This document shows positions 23,732 to 35,715 of a stretch of 64,000 nucleotides of DNA, piece by piece. The translations under genes and the position numbers were made by a program. Origin of the DNA: Liquidambar formosana (lineage: Eukaryota; Streptophyta; Magnoliopsida; Saxifragales; Altingiaceae); the NCBI GenBank assembly GCA_039720395.1, contig JBBPBK010000072.1, positions 186,001 through 250,000 on the forward strand, given 5' to 3'. Positions within the stretch are counted from its first letter, which is position 1; every line of letters starts with the position of its first letter. The notes beneath the pieces are model-generated. The model was not told where the DNA came from, made no database searches, and was given only the letters and a program-made list of their open reading frames with translations.

Positions 23732-25075
23732 CTCCTGTTTGTCCTTGTGCTAGGATTAGTGTCATTGCATGTTAGAGTTAGGATTTTCATCATGTTATAT
23801 TGCTTTAGTTAGTTAATATGCATGATTTAATTTCTGTTTAGTTTGGTTTTAGTATGATTAAAGTATGTCTTGTGAGTTTTTAAGCATATTTGTGAGTTTA
23901 GGGTTTTAGAGTCATTGTTTTGTGTTTGTTTTCATATAACATGATAAAGTAGACTTTTTTATTTGGTTTTTCTTCGTGTTTGCTGTATATGTCTTGCATA
24001 TAGAGTAAACATGATAGTTTTTCATGCATATTAGTATGTTCTAGGGTTTTTATGCATGATATGGTTCTAGGAATGTGTTAGGACTTATTATTGTTCGCTG
24101 TGTTGCTGTTAGCATGCTTAGTGGATGATTTTTAGGCCATGATACTATTCTGTCCAGATTTGCATGTTAGTGTTTTTGTATGGTTTTGAGCACTTGTAAG
24201 GGTGCAAATAGGTGTGGTATTTGTCCCATGGCAAATAGGGCTGCTTATGTCTGAAATGGCTAAATGCTTGGAGCTAATTGCGCTCAAGTAAGTGGGTGTG
24301 AAGGTGCCCCAATTCACCTTTCTTCTTAACTCATTCTCTTCTCCCTATATAGGGTTAATTTTTAATACAAGTCTATGGTTTAATCAAAGGTTTCCTTCCT
24401 AAATAAAATTCTGGTTTTTATTAAAGTTTCCATTTTGTGGATTTCTTTCCTAAAATCAAACTTTCTATCATATTCAACTCTTTTGATCAAATAAGGAAAC
24501 CTAGGGTTTTTACCATAGGTTTGTATTAGGGTTTAACCCTAGTTCTAAATCGAACTACGTGGACTTTGATCCATGTATTTCGCTGCATGGTACGTAGGCG
24601 CTCTTCGTGAGGCTCAAGTCCGTTCTAGGATCCAAGCATCCTAGGTTTCTTTTTGTTTCTGTTTCTTCTTTCTTTTTTCTGTTTTTATTTGCTTATTATG
24701 CATGGATGGATGAATGAAATATATGATATGCATGCAATTCTTGTGATGATATACTTGCTGATTTTTGTATGGAAAGATCTTGATTTAGCCCAAATGAACT
24801 GAGAGACCGAAAGGGTGACATGGGTGTCTATAGGCTTTGCCTAGAACCTTCCCATGTCATAACTTAGCTTCCGAATCCCCGATTTCTTTGGTTTTCAAAA
24901 GATTGGTTTTTGCCTTTCCTTTTTTATGGAGTCATTCAAATTGTTTTCCTAAAACAAACTATTTTTAGGGTTTTCCTTGTTTCCTTTAAAAAATAAGGTG
25001 GCGACTCCTTTCCTTTTTCTTTTTCAAATCCATTTTCTTTTCAATCCCTCGTGGGCCCAATTTCCGGGGTCCACA

Positions 25076-25877
25076 CATATGTTGATGCTTCTAATAGTTA
25101 ATATACATGGTTTAAATGTTATTCATAATGAGTTATGCATGCAATGGGATTATTTCATGTGGTTTAATGCATAGTTGGGATTTTAGGATTTCTATTGTGC
25201 TGAAATTAGAATAGCTCTATTTCATGTTCAAGTTGGCATTTTTATCATGTGTTGATACTTCTATTGGTTAATATTCATGACTAAAATGTTATTCTTGAGG
25301 AGTTATGCATGTTATAATGTTATTCCATGTGATTTTATGCATAGTTGTGATTCTAGGGTTTCTAGTGTCTTTTTTAGGGTTTTACATTGAATAGCTATTA
25401 TTTCATGTTCAAGCTTGCATTTTTATCATGTGTTGATGCTTTCATTAGTTAATACATATGATTAGAATGTCATTTATGTTTAGTTTTGCATGATTTAGGG
25501 CTGTTTCACATAGTTTAAAGCATGTGTGTGAGTTTAGGATTTCTTTTACCCTTGTTTTAGGTGTGTTGCATATAGCATAGTAGTTTAGGCTTTTTGTTGG
25601 CTTTTTCTTCATAGTTGCTGTATATGTATTGCATATAGAATAGCTATGATGATTTTTTGCATTCATGTTAGTTGATTTTAGGGTTTTATGCATGTCATGG
25701 TTCTAGGATTGCATTAGGGTTTATATTATTTCACTGTTTGTGTTATATGCATGATTAGTGGATGATTTTAGGCCCTTATACCATTCTGTCCAGATTTGTA
25801 TTTTCTTCTTTTGGTTTGTTTTGAGCACATGTAAGGGTGCAAACAGGGGTGATAATCGCTTTATTGCAAATAAGGTC
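25076..25877 (+). mobile_element. LTR D, second part (interrupted by element B)
   Basis: Continuation of the LTR begun at 3684, after the CATAT duplication. It shows two more copies of the ~180-bp repeat (TTCATGTTCAAG...TTTTTATCATGTGTTGATGC near 25228 and 25405). It stops at AGGTC (25873-25877), the expected duplication for element B; the rest of D lies beyond the window. Confidence 0.8.
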
Positions 25878-28873
25878 TGTGAACCCCGGAAAACGGCCCA
25901 CAAGGGTTTGGCAAAAAATATAGGGCATATAGGTTGAAAGACAACAAACAAGGAAGGAGTCGCCACCTCATTTTTTAGGGAAAAGAGGAAAATCACAAAA
26001 ATGTTTTATTTTCAAAACCACATGACTCCATTAAAGGAAAAGCAAAGTCTTTGAAACCAGAATTGGATTCGGGGGCTAAGTTACGACGTGGGAAGGTTCT
26101 GGGCAAAAACCCATAGGCACCCACATCGCCCGAGTTGGTCTCTTAATTTGATTGGGCTAACTTAATATCTTTTTCACTCAAATATCAACATATATCATCA
26201 CAAGGCAGCATGCATATCATATATTCCATCTAATCATCCATGCATAATCACTCAAACAAAACAGAAAAAAGAAGAAAAGAAAAGAAAAGCCTAGGATACT
26301 TGGATCCTAGGACGGACTTGAGCCTCACGAAGAGCGCCTACGTACCATGCAGCGAAATACATGGATCAAAGTCCACATAGTTCGAAAAGAATAGGGTTAC
26401 AACCTAATGCAAACCTATGGTGAAAACCCTAGGTTTCCTCATTTGAAAATATGTTGATTTAATCCAAAACAGAAAACTTCCATAATAGGAAAACCTTGAT
26501 AAAAACCAGAATTTTATATTGAAGGAAACCTTTGATTATTACCATAAGCTTGTATTAAAAAGTAACCCTAGGAGGGAGAAGAGAAAAGAAAGAAAAGAAA
26601 GGTGAATTGGGGCACCTTCAAACCCTACTTACCTGAGCGCACAAGCTCCAAACATCAGCCATTTCAGACTATAGCAGCCCTATTTGCAATAGGACAAGCA
26701 TTGTACCTGTTTGCACCCTTACAAGTGCACCAAATCATGCAAAGAAAGCAATATGCAAATCTGGACAGAACCTTGACAAGGCCTAAAATCATCCATCTAT
26801 CATGCAAATAACAAGAATAACTAATAACTAAGGACTCTAACTCAATCCTACATGCAATGACTCGACTAACATGCATAAAAAACCTATCAAAGACACATTA
26901 ACAAGCATAAGAGACTCCAATAACATCAATAAACATGATAACTAAGCCAATTCTAACCAAAAAGACAATATTTCATGTAAAATATGCAAATAGGCCTCCC
27001 TACGGCGAGCTTTCTTAAGCAAAACTATCCTAGAATAATTTCACGTAAAAAAGACGTTATGGGGAGGTGCAACCAACATATCCTACGTAAAATATATACC
27101 CTAGAACACAACAGAAAAGATTTCATGCTTAAACACATCACAGAAGACTCTCATGCAAAACCTTACTCAACGAAAAGGATAATTATCCTTAGAAAAGGAT
27201 AATGTATCCAAAAACCCTACAAAACATACTATATGTATGCAAACCTAGCATGATTCAACTATATGCAGCATATATAGAATGACTATGATGAGCAACAACT
27301 CAAAAAGCTAAGCTAAGCATGCTGTATGAAACTTGTGCGATTTCAGGGTTATCGAAACCCTAATTTCACAACTATGCATTCAAACCTATGAAATGACTCT
27401 AAGACATGCTCAAATTATCATGAATATCATTCATATAGCATATATTAACTAACAGGAACATCAACGCATGATAACTATCACAGCGACCTAAACATGTGAA
27501 CTATGCATGATTTAAGAGGATAGAACGAATAAGGCTATCAAATCCTTGGTAAACCAGGGATTATCAAGCATATAAAGCCATGAACTATCCTAAAATCAAT
27601 CATATATTATCCTAAAAACATTGAACTAACCTAACATGTGGAGCTATATCATGCACTAGAACTACCATAGAAGAAGAAGAAGAAAGAGAAGCAGGAAAAG
27701 CATGTTCAGCACTAAAGGGATAGGCTTACCTCTTGTTGACTCTTCCTTGTCTTCAAACTTCTTGTTTCCTTGCTTGCTTGGGGTTGAAGAGCCTCCTCTT
27801 GAAGTCCTTCTAGCTCTCCCGACTCGTAGCTCCCTCTCTCTCTAGGTGTAAAGTGCAAATTAACCTCCCCTATGTGCTGAATATCATGTCCTTTATATAG
27901 AGAACTGACCCCCTAAACCAATGGCTAGGATTAATTCATTAAACAATGATCCTAGGGCTATTAGAGACTCTCTTGGTGCTCAAACAACTCAAACCTACAC
28001 ACTCCTAAGCTCAGACAAGTTGTTTTGGCGGAGGAAACCGTCAAAAGAGGGAAGATAGAGTCAGAAGTTGAGTTAAACGAGGATTCCTCGGGTGACCAAC
28101 TAGGCCTGGACGGTTAGCCGTCTGGGCTTGGACGGCTGACCGTCCAGCCTCGGACGGTTACCCGAGGGGTTTCCTTGTTTCACTCCGGTTTTGACTCCTA
28201 CTCGCTGTAGAAGTCCTAAAATGCTCAAATTAAGTCCGATTTTGACGAAATAAAAACCAAAACGACCGTGTTTCGAAGGGGAACACATTTTTAAGTATTT
28301 TGGGACAAAAATACTCAACCATGGGTGCATGGTTAGGTTTTACAAAAGTGGTTAACCATGGTGCTTCACCGTCGCTAAGCTGGGTTTGTACACAAGGTCG
28401 AACCGAATGCTTTCCCAATCGAAAATCGATCTTTCTAAACATGTTTAGGACATAAATAAAGCCCAATTGAAGTCAAATGAGAGAAAATTGGTTGGGTCTT
28501 ATGAGTCGATTTGAGCAAACCAAGAAAGGGTCTTTTAGCCAACCCGAACCATTACGAGCCGAATTGATCTTAAACCACTGATTCATGAAATTGAACCTAT
28601 ATATGGACTCTATATAACCATATGAACTCATGGGAATGACTCGAGATTCATTTCAAGGTCAAATGGAAAATATACGGCTTAAAAGACGATTATGCCCTTC
28701 AAGTCGCAAAAGTTCTTATTGACCATCGAGATGAACTCCAAATCACTTCAAAATTCATACACATGATATTCAATGCTATAGAAACTCAATGCAAAAGACT
28801 AGACTCAAAAAGGACTCAAAATCCTACATGAAGTGATATGCCCTAGCTAAGGTGACAAAAATGGGGTGTGACA
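25878..28873 (-). repeat. Element B 3' LTR
   Basis: 2996 bp from TGTGAACCCC to GTGTGACA. To its right is GAAGCCCCTCATTGG, the complement of the polypurine tract, which identifies it as the 3' LTR of a reverse element. It contains the terminal hairpin CCTAGGAT-n6-ATCCTAGG (26290-26311), the splice-donor consensus (near 26632, minus strand), TATA and GC box. No gene is supported. Confidence 0.92.
27892..28167 (-). promoter_or_regulatory. Element B LTR promoter: TATA plus GC-rich box
   Basis: TATATAAA on the minus strand at 27892-27899. Box at 28086-28167, arms CCTCGGGTGACC and GGTTACCCGAGG, cores GACGGTTAGCCGTC and GGACGGCTGACCGTCC. Gap 187 bp. Confidence 0.62.
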
Positions 28874-28937
28874 GAAGCCCCTCATTGGTGAACAAGTTTC
28901 ACTTGCGAGCCAATGATAAAAGAACAACCCATTTTTG
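28874..28937 (-). promoter_or_regulatory. Pre-PPT hairpin and polypurine tract, element B
   Basis: In plus coordinates: complement of GAGGGGCTTC at the LTR edge, then CATTGG (28883-28888), ACAAGT (28892-28897), ACTTGC (28901-28906), CCAATG (28910-28915). One pair is a G-U wobble in the RNA sense. Confidence 0.62.
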
Positions 28938-30165
28938 TTTGATGGATTAATCTCATTAATACCAACAAACTCAAATGGAACCAAAAGGGATAGACTTCGT
29001 CATATCCAAGCATGCGACGATTTCATCGAAGCAAAGAATTGATTGTATGGCTATGCATGCCAACATTCGTTGGTGCGCTCATGCAAATGCCTTTACCATG
29101 CACTAATTGCATTAGTGATATCCACATGGTCTTCTCATGATGCAAAACTAGTTGCACTAGTGTATCACAAGGTATCCTACCAATCTCATTGGCATTCTCC
29201 AAACGAGTTATTTCATAACTCATAAATCATCCTTTTATGTGAATTTGAATTGAATTTCCATCAATTCGAAAACAAGGGCATTTCATGCCAGTCTCACTGG
29301 GGATAACAAGGGTGTGAGTTATCTCGTAACTCATCAAATTATGATTTCATGCCACTTTCAGTGGAAACAACAAAGGTATGGAGTTATTGCATAACTCATG
29401 TATCATTTCATGTGAAATGGTGCCACTTTCTGTGGAAACAACAAATATGGGGAGTTATTGCATAACTCATGGATCGTCATTTCATGTGAAATTGTGCCAC
29501 TTTCTGTGGAAGTAACAAAGACGGGGAGTTATTGCATAACTCATGAATCGTCATTTCATGGGAAACTGTGTTTATCACATGATATGAGACCTGATTGCAA
29601 GTCAATTGATTCAAAATCAAGCTCATTTCTTATCATTTCATGTGAAGTTAACTTTATCACACGGCAAAGTACTGGGAGTCATTCAACTCCAAATCAAGTT
29701 CAGTTCATGTGAAATTGTCTTTATCACATGAAATGATAATGTATTGAGAGTCATTCAACTCAAAACCAAGTTCATTACTTATCATTTCATGTGAAATCAT
29801 CTTTATCACATGAAATGACATTGAATTGAGAGTTAATTAATTGAAAATCAAGCTTATTTCATGTTATTTCATGTGAAATTATCTTTATCCCATGATACAA
29901 CATTGATTTCGAAAGTCAATTGATTGAAAAACAAAGTGCATTTCATGCCCTCTTCACAAAGATAGCAAGTTACTTCGTAACTAGCATAACTTATGAATCA
30001 TCATTTCATGTGAAGTTATCTTTATCACATGATTAGCAAGTCATTTCATGTGAAATCACATGATATGATATCACTATCATCTCCTAGAGACTTGAATTCC
30101 AAGACTTGAAAGTCAATTATTTCAACACCAAGCTCATTTCATGAGCAAGCCATTTATCATGGCCA
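28938..30165 (-). repeat. Repeat array with hairpins, element B
   Basis: AT-rich tandem units, one type containing GGAGTTATTGCATAACTCATG, another a perfect 13-bp inverted repeat TCATTTCATGTGA / TCACATGAAATGA (29782-29794 and 29806-29818, loop 11). The sequence is unrelated to the arrays in A and C but the position and hairpin content are the same. Open frames at 29043-29712 are repeat translations. Bases 30166-30334 show nothing further. Confidence 0.75.
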
Positions 30166-30334
30166 TTGCAACTCCTCGTTATGCGGGCGAATACAATCAC
30201 CCAAGATTCAAAAATTTCATTGAAACTTGATAAACTTGAGGGATATATTCATCCCATAACTCAAGGATTGCATAAGAAGTCAATTTGGAGAAGTTTAGAG
30301 GTCGCAAGCGCGCGAGACGGGGCAAACGGGCAAA

Positions 30335-30514
30335 GCGGGTTTGGATGACCAACTGCCCTCAGTTGGTCAGCCGTCCAGGGCAAGACGGCTAACCGTCCAG
30401 GGGGGGACGGTTACCCGAGCCCACCATCTAAAATTCTGGGTTTTTAAAAACCCAACACTTGCATCCTCATTCCCACATTCTCCTAGCTCGAAAATTAGAG
30501 AGTTTCTCTCTCTA
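30335..30514 (+). promoter_or_regulatory. Promoter region of the B PMD gene with GC box
   Basis: The box at about 30335-30419 has GACGGCTAACCGTC and ends GGACGGTTACCCGAG. It is followed by ATTCTGGGTTTTTAAA (near 30433) and a CT-rich stretch (about 30495-30514), both shared with C. There is no perfect TATA; TTTTTAAA may serve. Exon 1 starts at 30706. Confidence 0.5.
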
Positions 30515-30705
30515 AACTCTCATCCCATCTTCTCCTTCTCTCATTCTCTCATTCCTACTTCAAAACCATTCAATCCAAACATCAAATGCACATCAAACAA
30601 CAACAAATCAAGCCCATTTAGCAATCAAAACAACCAATTGACATCATCTTTGGAAATCAAACCAAATCAAACCCATTTTTCACAAACCCAACTCCATCAT
30701 CAAGA

Positions 30706-33370
30706 ATGTCATCAAGCAAGGACTCAAGCACCAAGTATCCATTCTATGGGATCAAAAGCACATACAAGGCACCACTCTATGATGCTCCACAAGCTAGGGT
30801 GTTGCTTGAACCCGAGAAGCATCTCTCATTCATCCATTCCCAACAAGAAGTAAGTTTACCCAACTTAACACTTTTCTTTTGAATCTTTCGATTCTTTCGA
30901 TGAAATTGCATTCCCTTCTACTTCTTTTTGAATACCCCTTGGGTTGTTGAGTGATATCCCTTGATTTGGCAAGGATTGAACACACAAATTCTTTTCATTT
31001 GAAAACTTGAAAAATGGCACCCACCAAGTGTTTGATGAAATGCCCAAGTGAAATAAAGATGTTCAATCTTTACCAAATCAATGTATATCAACAAGTAAAC
31101 ACTCAAGTGAGTAATATGCTATGATTTAGCAAGGATTGATCATACAAAATTCTTTTGTTTCAAGGCTTGGGAAGTATCACCCCCCAAGTGTTCAATAAAA
31201 TGCCCAAGTGATAAAAAAGTGTTCAATCCTTGCCAAATTAAGGCATGTGAACAAGAAAACTCATAAACATCCATTAGCAATTCATTTCATGAATAAAAAA
31301 CCACTTTTTGACATCTTTTAGAAAACAATTTGAAACCAATTGCTAGTGTAGGTTTATTGTTTCTATGTTTCTTTCAACTAACCCTCATGGTATTTTCAAT
31401 GGCTATAGCCCAACTTTCAGGAGATGCGCACTAGGTCCTCTGTCAAAGGACTCATTGAATGGTGGCGAAACATGGAAAACTTCCAACCCATTGCCAAGGG
31501 CTATGTCGAAAAGGCCGGTTTTGGCCCATTCCTAGATTCTCTATGGAACGACCAATGTGATAGGCAAGCTTTGCTAGCCTTGTCTGAGCTTTGGTGGGAC
31601 ACCACCAATACATTCCATTTTGGATTCGGGGAGATGACACTAACCCCCAAGGATTTCACCATGATCACGGGCTTAAGCATTAAGGGCAAAAGCTTGGAAT
31701 TTTATAAGGAGGCTCACACGGATGAGGATTACCTCTTAGCTTACCTTGGGATGGAAGTTGAGGTAATCAAGAAAGCAGTGCGACGCACTTGGCTTTTCAA
31801 CAAGTTTGCTAAGCAAAGAGAGAGCGAGGGTGCGAGCCCCGATTGCATTACAAGGGTATTCCTTCTGTACATGATCTCATGCACTTTCTTTGCCGGGACA
31901 GGCGACTTAGCCCCTTTGGGTCTTCTTGCAAGCATGGAGGATGTTGACAAGATCAGAAAATTCAACTGGGGAGGGGCTGCTCTAGCCACCATGTATCGCA
32001 CAATGTGTGACATGTCACGTGGTGTGACCAAGGACTTCGGTGGGATGCCCTTTGTTTGGGAGGTAATGCTACTTCCCTTTCATTTCTTTTTACTTTTTCT
32101 TATATTATCTTTTCTTTTTGACTCTTTTCTCAACTTTTGGCAGGTTTGGTGCTATGAGTACCTCAACCTATGTCGCCCGTCCCTTGCTTAGGAAACCATT
32201 GAATGGCCTACCCTCAAGAATTACTCCCCTACTTATGTGTCCATCCGGGCGGCGAATCGCCATGATTACGCCTTTGCTAGAGCTCACCTAGCAAGCCTCA
32301 CTGCTGATATGGTGAAATTCTTTCCCCATTCTTTTCCTTTTCCTTTTACTTCCAATTTCTCATTTTGGATTTTTGAACAGATTGAATGGAATCCATGGAA
32401 GATATGGGTACCAATGCTACCCAAGCAATGCATTCCTAGCTTGATGCTGACGGGCAAGAGGGTGCTCTTGGAAGGCCCCGTGGGTAGGTACTGGTACCTA
32501 GGAGAGCGGGTCCTATGCCAAGTCATGGGTGATGTGAATGCCGCCATGGCTCCAATGCCTCCACCACTTAACATGAGGCATGCTAACTTAATGGAGGGGG
32601 AGGAGTTGTGGGATGCCTTGAGAGGCTGGGATGCGGAGGAGTTCACTTCTCCTGACATGGCATATGACACTTTCTGTCTTCAATATCTGATGAGGCCCAG
32701 GGTGACAGGCCTCCCTCCTCAGGGGGTAAGTCTTTAACATTCTCCTAGCCTTTTCTTTTGATAGAGACTCTATTTAACAGGTGAACACTTGCAGGGTCGA
32801 CGAGCATGAGGGCATAGCTCGACAGTGGGCTCAGGAGTGGTTCCTGGCTCTGAGGATGAAGAGATGGAGGGGGATACGTCACTACCCTTGCCTCAGCCCA
32901 ATTGGTTCATTGATTTGTGCAGTGGGTCAGACTTTGTCAAGACCACCATCACTCATCCAGCATCTGATGAATCTCTTAGGATCGACCCAAATCGAGAACA
33001 GGTGAGTTCTCTTTATGGGTATTTCTTTCTTTCTTTGAATATTACCTTCAATTTATCCTTATTGGTTATCCTAGGTGCCTGCGGCATATGCCCAAGAGTT
33101 TATTGACCTGAGTGAGGGCTTGAGGCGTGACCTTGTGAGGATGAGCCTAGCCAAATCCATGGCGGAAGCTCGTTTGGATGTCATGGTAAGTGTTCAACCC
33201 ATTTTAAAGTTCCTATTTGTGGTTTTCAACCAACCTTATTCTCATACTTAGCCTCTTTGCAATGGATTTTGTATATGCAGCCACCACCAGCTATGCGCCC
33301 TCCTAGAGCACCTCGTGGGGGTCGTGATGGAGCTGGGCCGAGCCGCAAAAGAAGCTCTGGGAACCGCTGA
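30706..33370 (+). pseudogene. Antisense plant mobile domain (PMD) gene, element B, two stops
   Basis: Seven exons with GT-AG introns: 30706-30849, 31409-32062, 32144-32311, 32381-32725, 32795-33001, 33075-33185, 33281-33370. All introns are phase 0. Exons 1, 2, 3, 4 and 6 match C exactly in length; exon 5 is two codons shorter. Exon 2 carries the PMD signature: ALSELWWDTTNTFHFGFGEM, then TLTPKDFTMITGL. Two in-frame stops break it, TAG 32189-32191 in exon 3 and TGA 32807-32809 in exon 5. The C-terminus is basic (GPSRKRSSGNR). PMD proteins such as Arabidopsis MAIL1 and MAIN act in transcriptional silencing, and PMDs occur in gypsy and Mutator elements. The open frame at 30341-30853 overlapping exon 1 is chance. 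Confidence 0.88.
30961..31240 (+). repeat. Two inverted-repeat units in intron 1 of the B PMD gene
   Basis: Unit 1: TTGATTTGGCAAGGATTGAA (30961-30980) pairs with the sequence at 31062-31081, 2 mismatches over 21 positions. Unit 2: TGATTTAGCAAGGATTGA (31122-31139) pairs with 31223-31240. The loops hold a shared AAGTGTTTGATGAAATGCC-like core. The same arrangement is in intron 1 of C. Confidence 0.6.
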
Positions 33371-33650
33371 GTTCATTTACTTTCTTGTTGGGTTTGTAAA
33401 ACAATGAGACAATGGCTATCTTTTTGCATTTCATGCTTGTGTTTTGTACTTGCCACCTAAAACCAAACTTTCTTATCCCTTATTATGGATACTTGTTGTG
33501 CTTGTTTGAATCTATCATGATGATGTTATGGTGCCTTTCTCATGAAAATTTGAGTCAATGTGAGTTGATAGGAGTGAAAATGGCCTAAAAAAGCCACCCG
33601 AACACGAAAATAGGCAAAACCGGGCGAAACAAGGCAAAACAAGGCGGGGG

Positions 33651-33826
33651 CCTCGGGTGACCATCTGGCCCCGGACGGTTAGCCGTCTGGGCCTAGACGG
33701 CTGACCGTCTAGCCCCGGACGGTTACCCGAGGTTGACGCGCTTTTTCGCGATTTTTCAGGAATTTTGCGATTTTGACGGTTCTACTCCCTTTAGAACTCG
33801 AATTTGTGACCCTTTTCCTATAAAAA
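33651..33826 (+). promoter_or_regulatory. Promoter of the B DUF7745-like gene: GC box plus TATA
   Basis: Box 33651-33732 (CCTCGGGTGACC ... GGTTACCCGAGG; cores GACGGTTAGCCGTC and GACGGCTGACCGTC). TATAAAAA is at 33819-33826, 55 bp before the ATG. Gap 87 bp. Confidence 0.65.
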
Positions 33827-33873
33827 CACATGAGGGGAGTCTTCTAACTCACCTATTTTGATTGAAAATAATT

Positions 33874-35160
33874 ATGGAAGCCTTGGATGGGTTCTTAGGA
33901 GGGTTTTTGGCAGTCATGCCTGCCAAAGACAAAACTGAGTTTAGGCGCTTCGGCTTGGAACCGTTGCTCTCTATAAGGCACATGAAGCTCGAGACGACCC
34001 TTCTTACTGCTGCTACATATTTCTGGGATCCTCAAATCCATGTCTTTCGATTCAATTACGAAGAGTTATGCCCAACCATGGAAGAATTCTGTGCTTTATT
34101 TGGAGTTTCGCCCGCAGGGCCATTCATCCTTCCTGCACCTCGCTCAGATTACCTCGCTTCCTTCTCGGATTTTCTTGGCATTCCTCAAAGGGACGCAACG
34201 ATCTTTGTAAAGGACCATATGGTGGACTTGATGAAGTTAGCAACCTCATTCTTGGCTTATGATAGCGAAGGTACTCTGACTTTCACCCCTCAAATTCAGC
34301 GTGCACTCGCTTTTTGCTTAATTGGTCGCTTCCTCATCTCCACTGGCACTCTTCAAGCCCCTGTTCGAATATGTGAGTTGGTTGCCCCTCTTCTCAAGTG
34401 ACATAACATCGTTCCTCTGGTACTAGCTGAAACCTTAAATGGTTTAGACAAAGTTCATGGTAACCCCAAAGCGCCTTTAGAAGGTAGCCCCTTTTTACTG
34501 CAAATGTGGCTGCTCGAGCGCTTGAATTTTCTATCTCCCACCACTATCAATCCATACAAGCCCCAGCACTTCTGTCTACGTCGAGTTGAACTCCCTGGGC
34601 CATTCTCTTTACGAGATTGGTTGGGTTACTTCCACACACTGTCATGGCGGAACATTAAATGGTGCGTCTTCACATGGGGGTGTAAAGAGCAGGTACTTTT
34701 TTGAACCTCGGGGTGTGCTTTTGTCAAACTCATAGGGCTGAGATCGACTTCCTTCTATTGGACTTCGAGAATTCTTCGCCAGATGGGCGCCATGCAAACC
34801 ATACCGTCCTTAACAGGACCTTGTTGCTTCGTGGAACCCGTGGGTCTTGCTATAATCAAGTGGGCGAGGACTCGCTGGCCTACAAACCTGAAATTGACTC
34901 GGATTGCCAACACTGAAGGACCTTTTGAGATGAGTAGAGAATATAAGCAGTGGTTGAAGGATGATTTGGGCGAAAGGGAGACTTCTCGTCGAGAAAGAAT
35001 TTATGACCTTATCAAGGACACGAGACTTGGATTTTGTAGAGAAGACATTCTTGAAGCAGTGGAGGCATCCCATGGCCATGACTTGCGAAAGAAGAGGAGA
35101 CTCGAGAGAGAAAGACAAAAGACAAACAAGACAACTTTGAAGAAACTCAAGAGGACTTAA
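33874..35160 (+). pseudogene. Antisense DUF7745-like gene, element B, two stops
   Basis: Same frame length as in C (429 codons including stop). ATG at 33874. The motif FWDPQIHVFRFNYEELCPT is present. Two TGA codons interrupt it: 34399-34401 and 34702-34704; the second aligns with a CGA arginine codon in C. No frameshift, so it decayed by point mutation. The C-terminus is basic (LRKKRRLERERQK). Opposite to B gag-pol and converging with it. Confidence 0.85.
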
Positions 35161-35510
35161 AGACTCAAAGAATAGAATATCTATGGCATGTCGATAGTTC
35201 TTTTACTTAACACCAATAAATTGTTATGTCAAACAATTAGTTTCAAATAAATTGCCAATAATAATCTATTTTCGAGATTTTTTTTGATTGTGTTGATCGG
35301 ACCGCACCCAATGTAATTTTATGGGCTGCCTACGTATCCCCGTTTTCTTTCTTTTTTTCTTTTCTTTTTTTCTTTTTTCTTCTTTTTTTTTTTTGCTTCT
35401 TTTTTTTTTCTTCTTTTTTTTTTCTTTTCTTTTGGGGAATCAGGTCCACGTAGTTCAAATGCCTTAACTTTTGCCTAGGTCGCCCTTATAGGTTTTCAAC
35501 CTAGCAGGCC
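35161..35510. other. Post-pol spacer with stem around a pyrimidine/A-rich tract, element B
   Basis: In plus coordinates CTACGT (35330-35335) with ATCCCC pairs with GGGGAAT and ACGTAG (35448-35453) around a T-rich run (A-rich in the sense of B). Homologous to the spacers at 15216 and 57087. No gene. Confidence 0.5.
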
Positions 35511-35715
35511 TTATACATAATACTTCTTTAATTGATCCAAATTGGTAGGACGAGAGAACTCAATCCCATCCAAATCCATAAGTCGAACAGCCCCTGCTGG
35601 CAATATTTCCTTGATGATGTACGGTCCTCCCCAACTTGGTTTGAACTTTCCTCTTGGATCGAAAATTGGAGCTCGAATCTCTTTCAACACTAAATCCCCT
35701 TTCTTCAAGCCTCTG

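Larger units (their letters stand above)
4966..25075 (+). mobile_element. Element A: Ty3/gypsy Tat-type retrotransposon, complete but mutated
   Basis: Full-length forward element with two LTRs of about 2.78 kb and target duplication CATAT (4961-4965 and 25076-25080). A solo LTR (H) lies inside its 3' LTR. The internal part holds PBS, leader, gag-pro, intron, pol, an antisense DUF7745-like gene, a hairpin array and a polypurine tract. It lacks the PMD gene found in B and C. By eye the LTRs differ at about 18 bases and one indel, about 0.65%. At the commonly used grass rate of 1.3e-8 per site per year that suggests roughly a quarter of a million years; the rate for this species is unknown. Confidence 0.95.
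19012..25075 (+). repeat. Element A 3' LTR, split by solo LTR H
   Basis: TGTCACACC at 19012 to GGTCCACA at 25075. Without H and its duplicated CTCCT it is about 2784 bp, within a base of the 5' LTR. The splice-donor consensus here reads AAGTAAGT instead of AGGTAAGT. Flanked at 25076 by CATAT, the target duplication. Confidence 0.93.

Noticed and set aside
29023..29712. Open frames in the B repeat array
   Set aside because: They read through tandem repeats and change frame between units.
30341..30853. 170-codon open frame overlapping the B PMD promoter and exon 1
   Set aside because: It runs through the GC box and CT-rich leader in a frame different from exon 1, has low-complexity composition, and is not kept in C.
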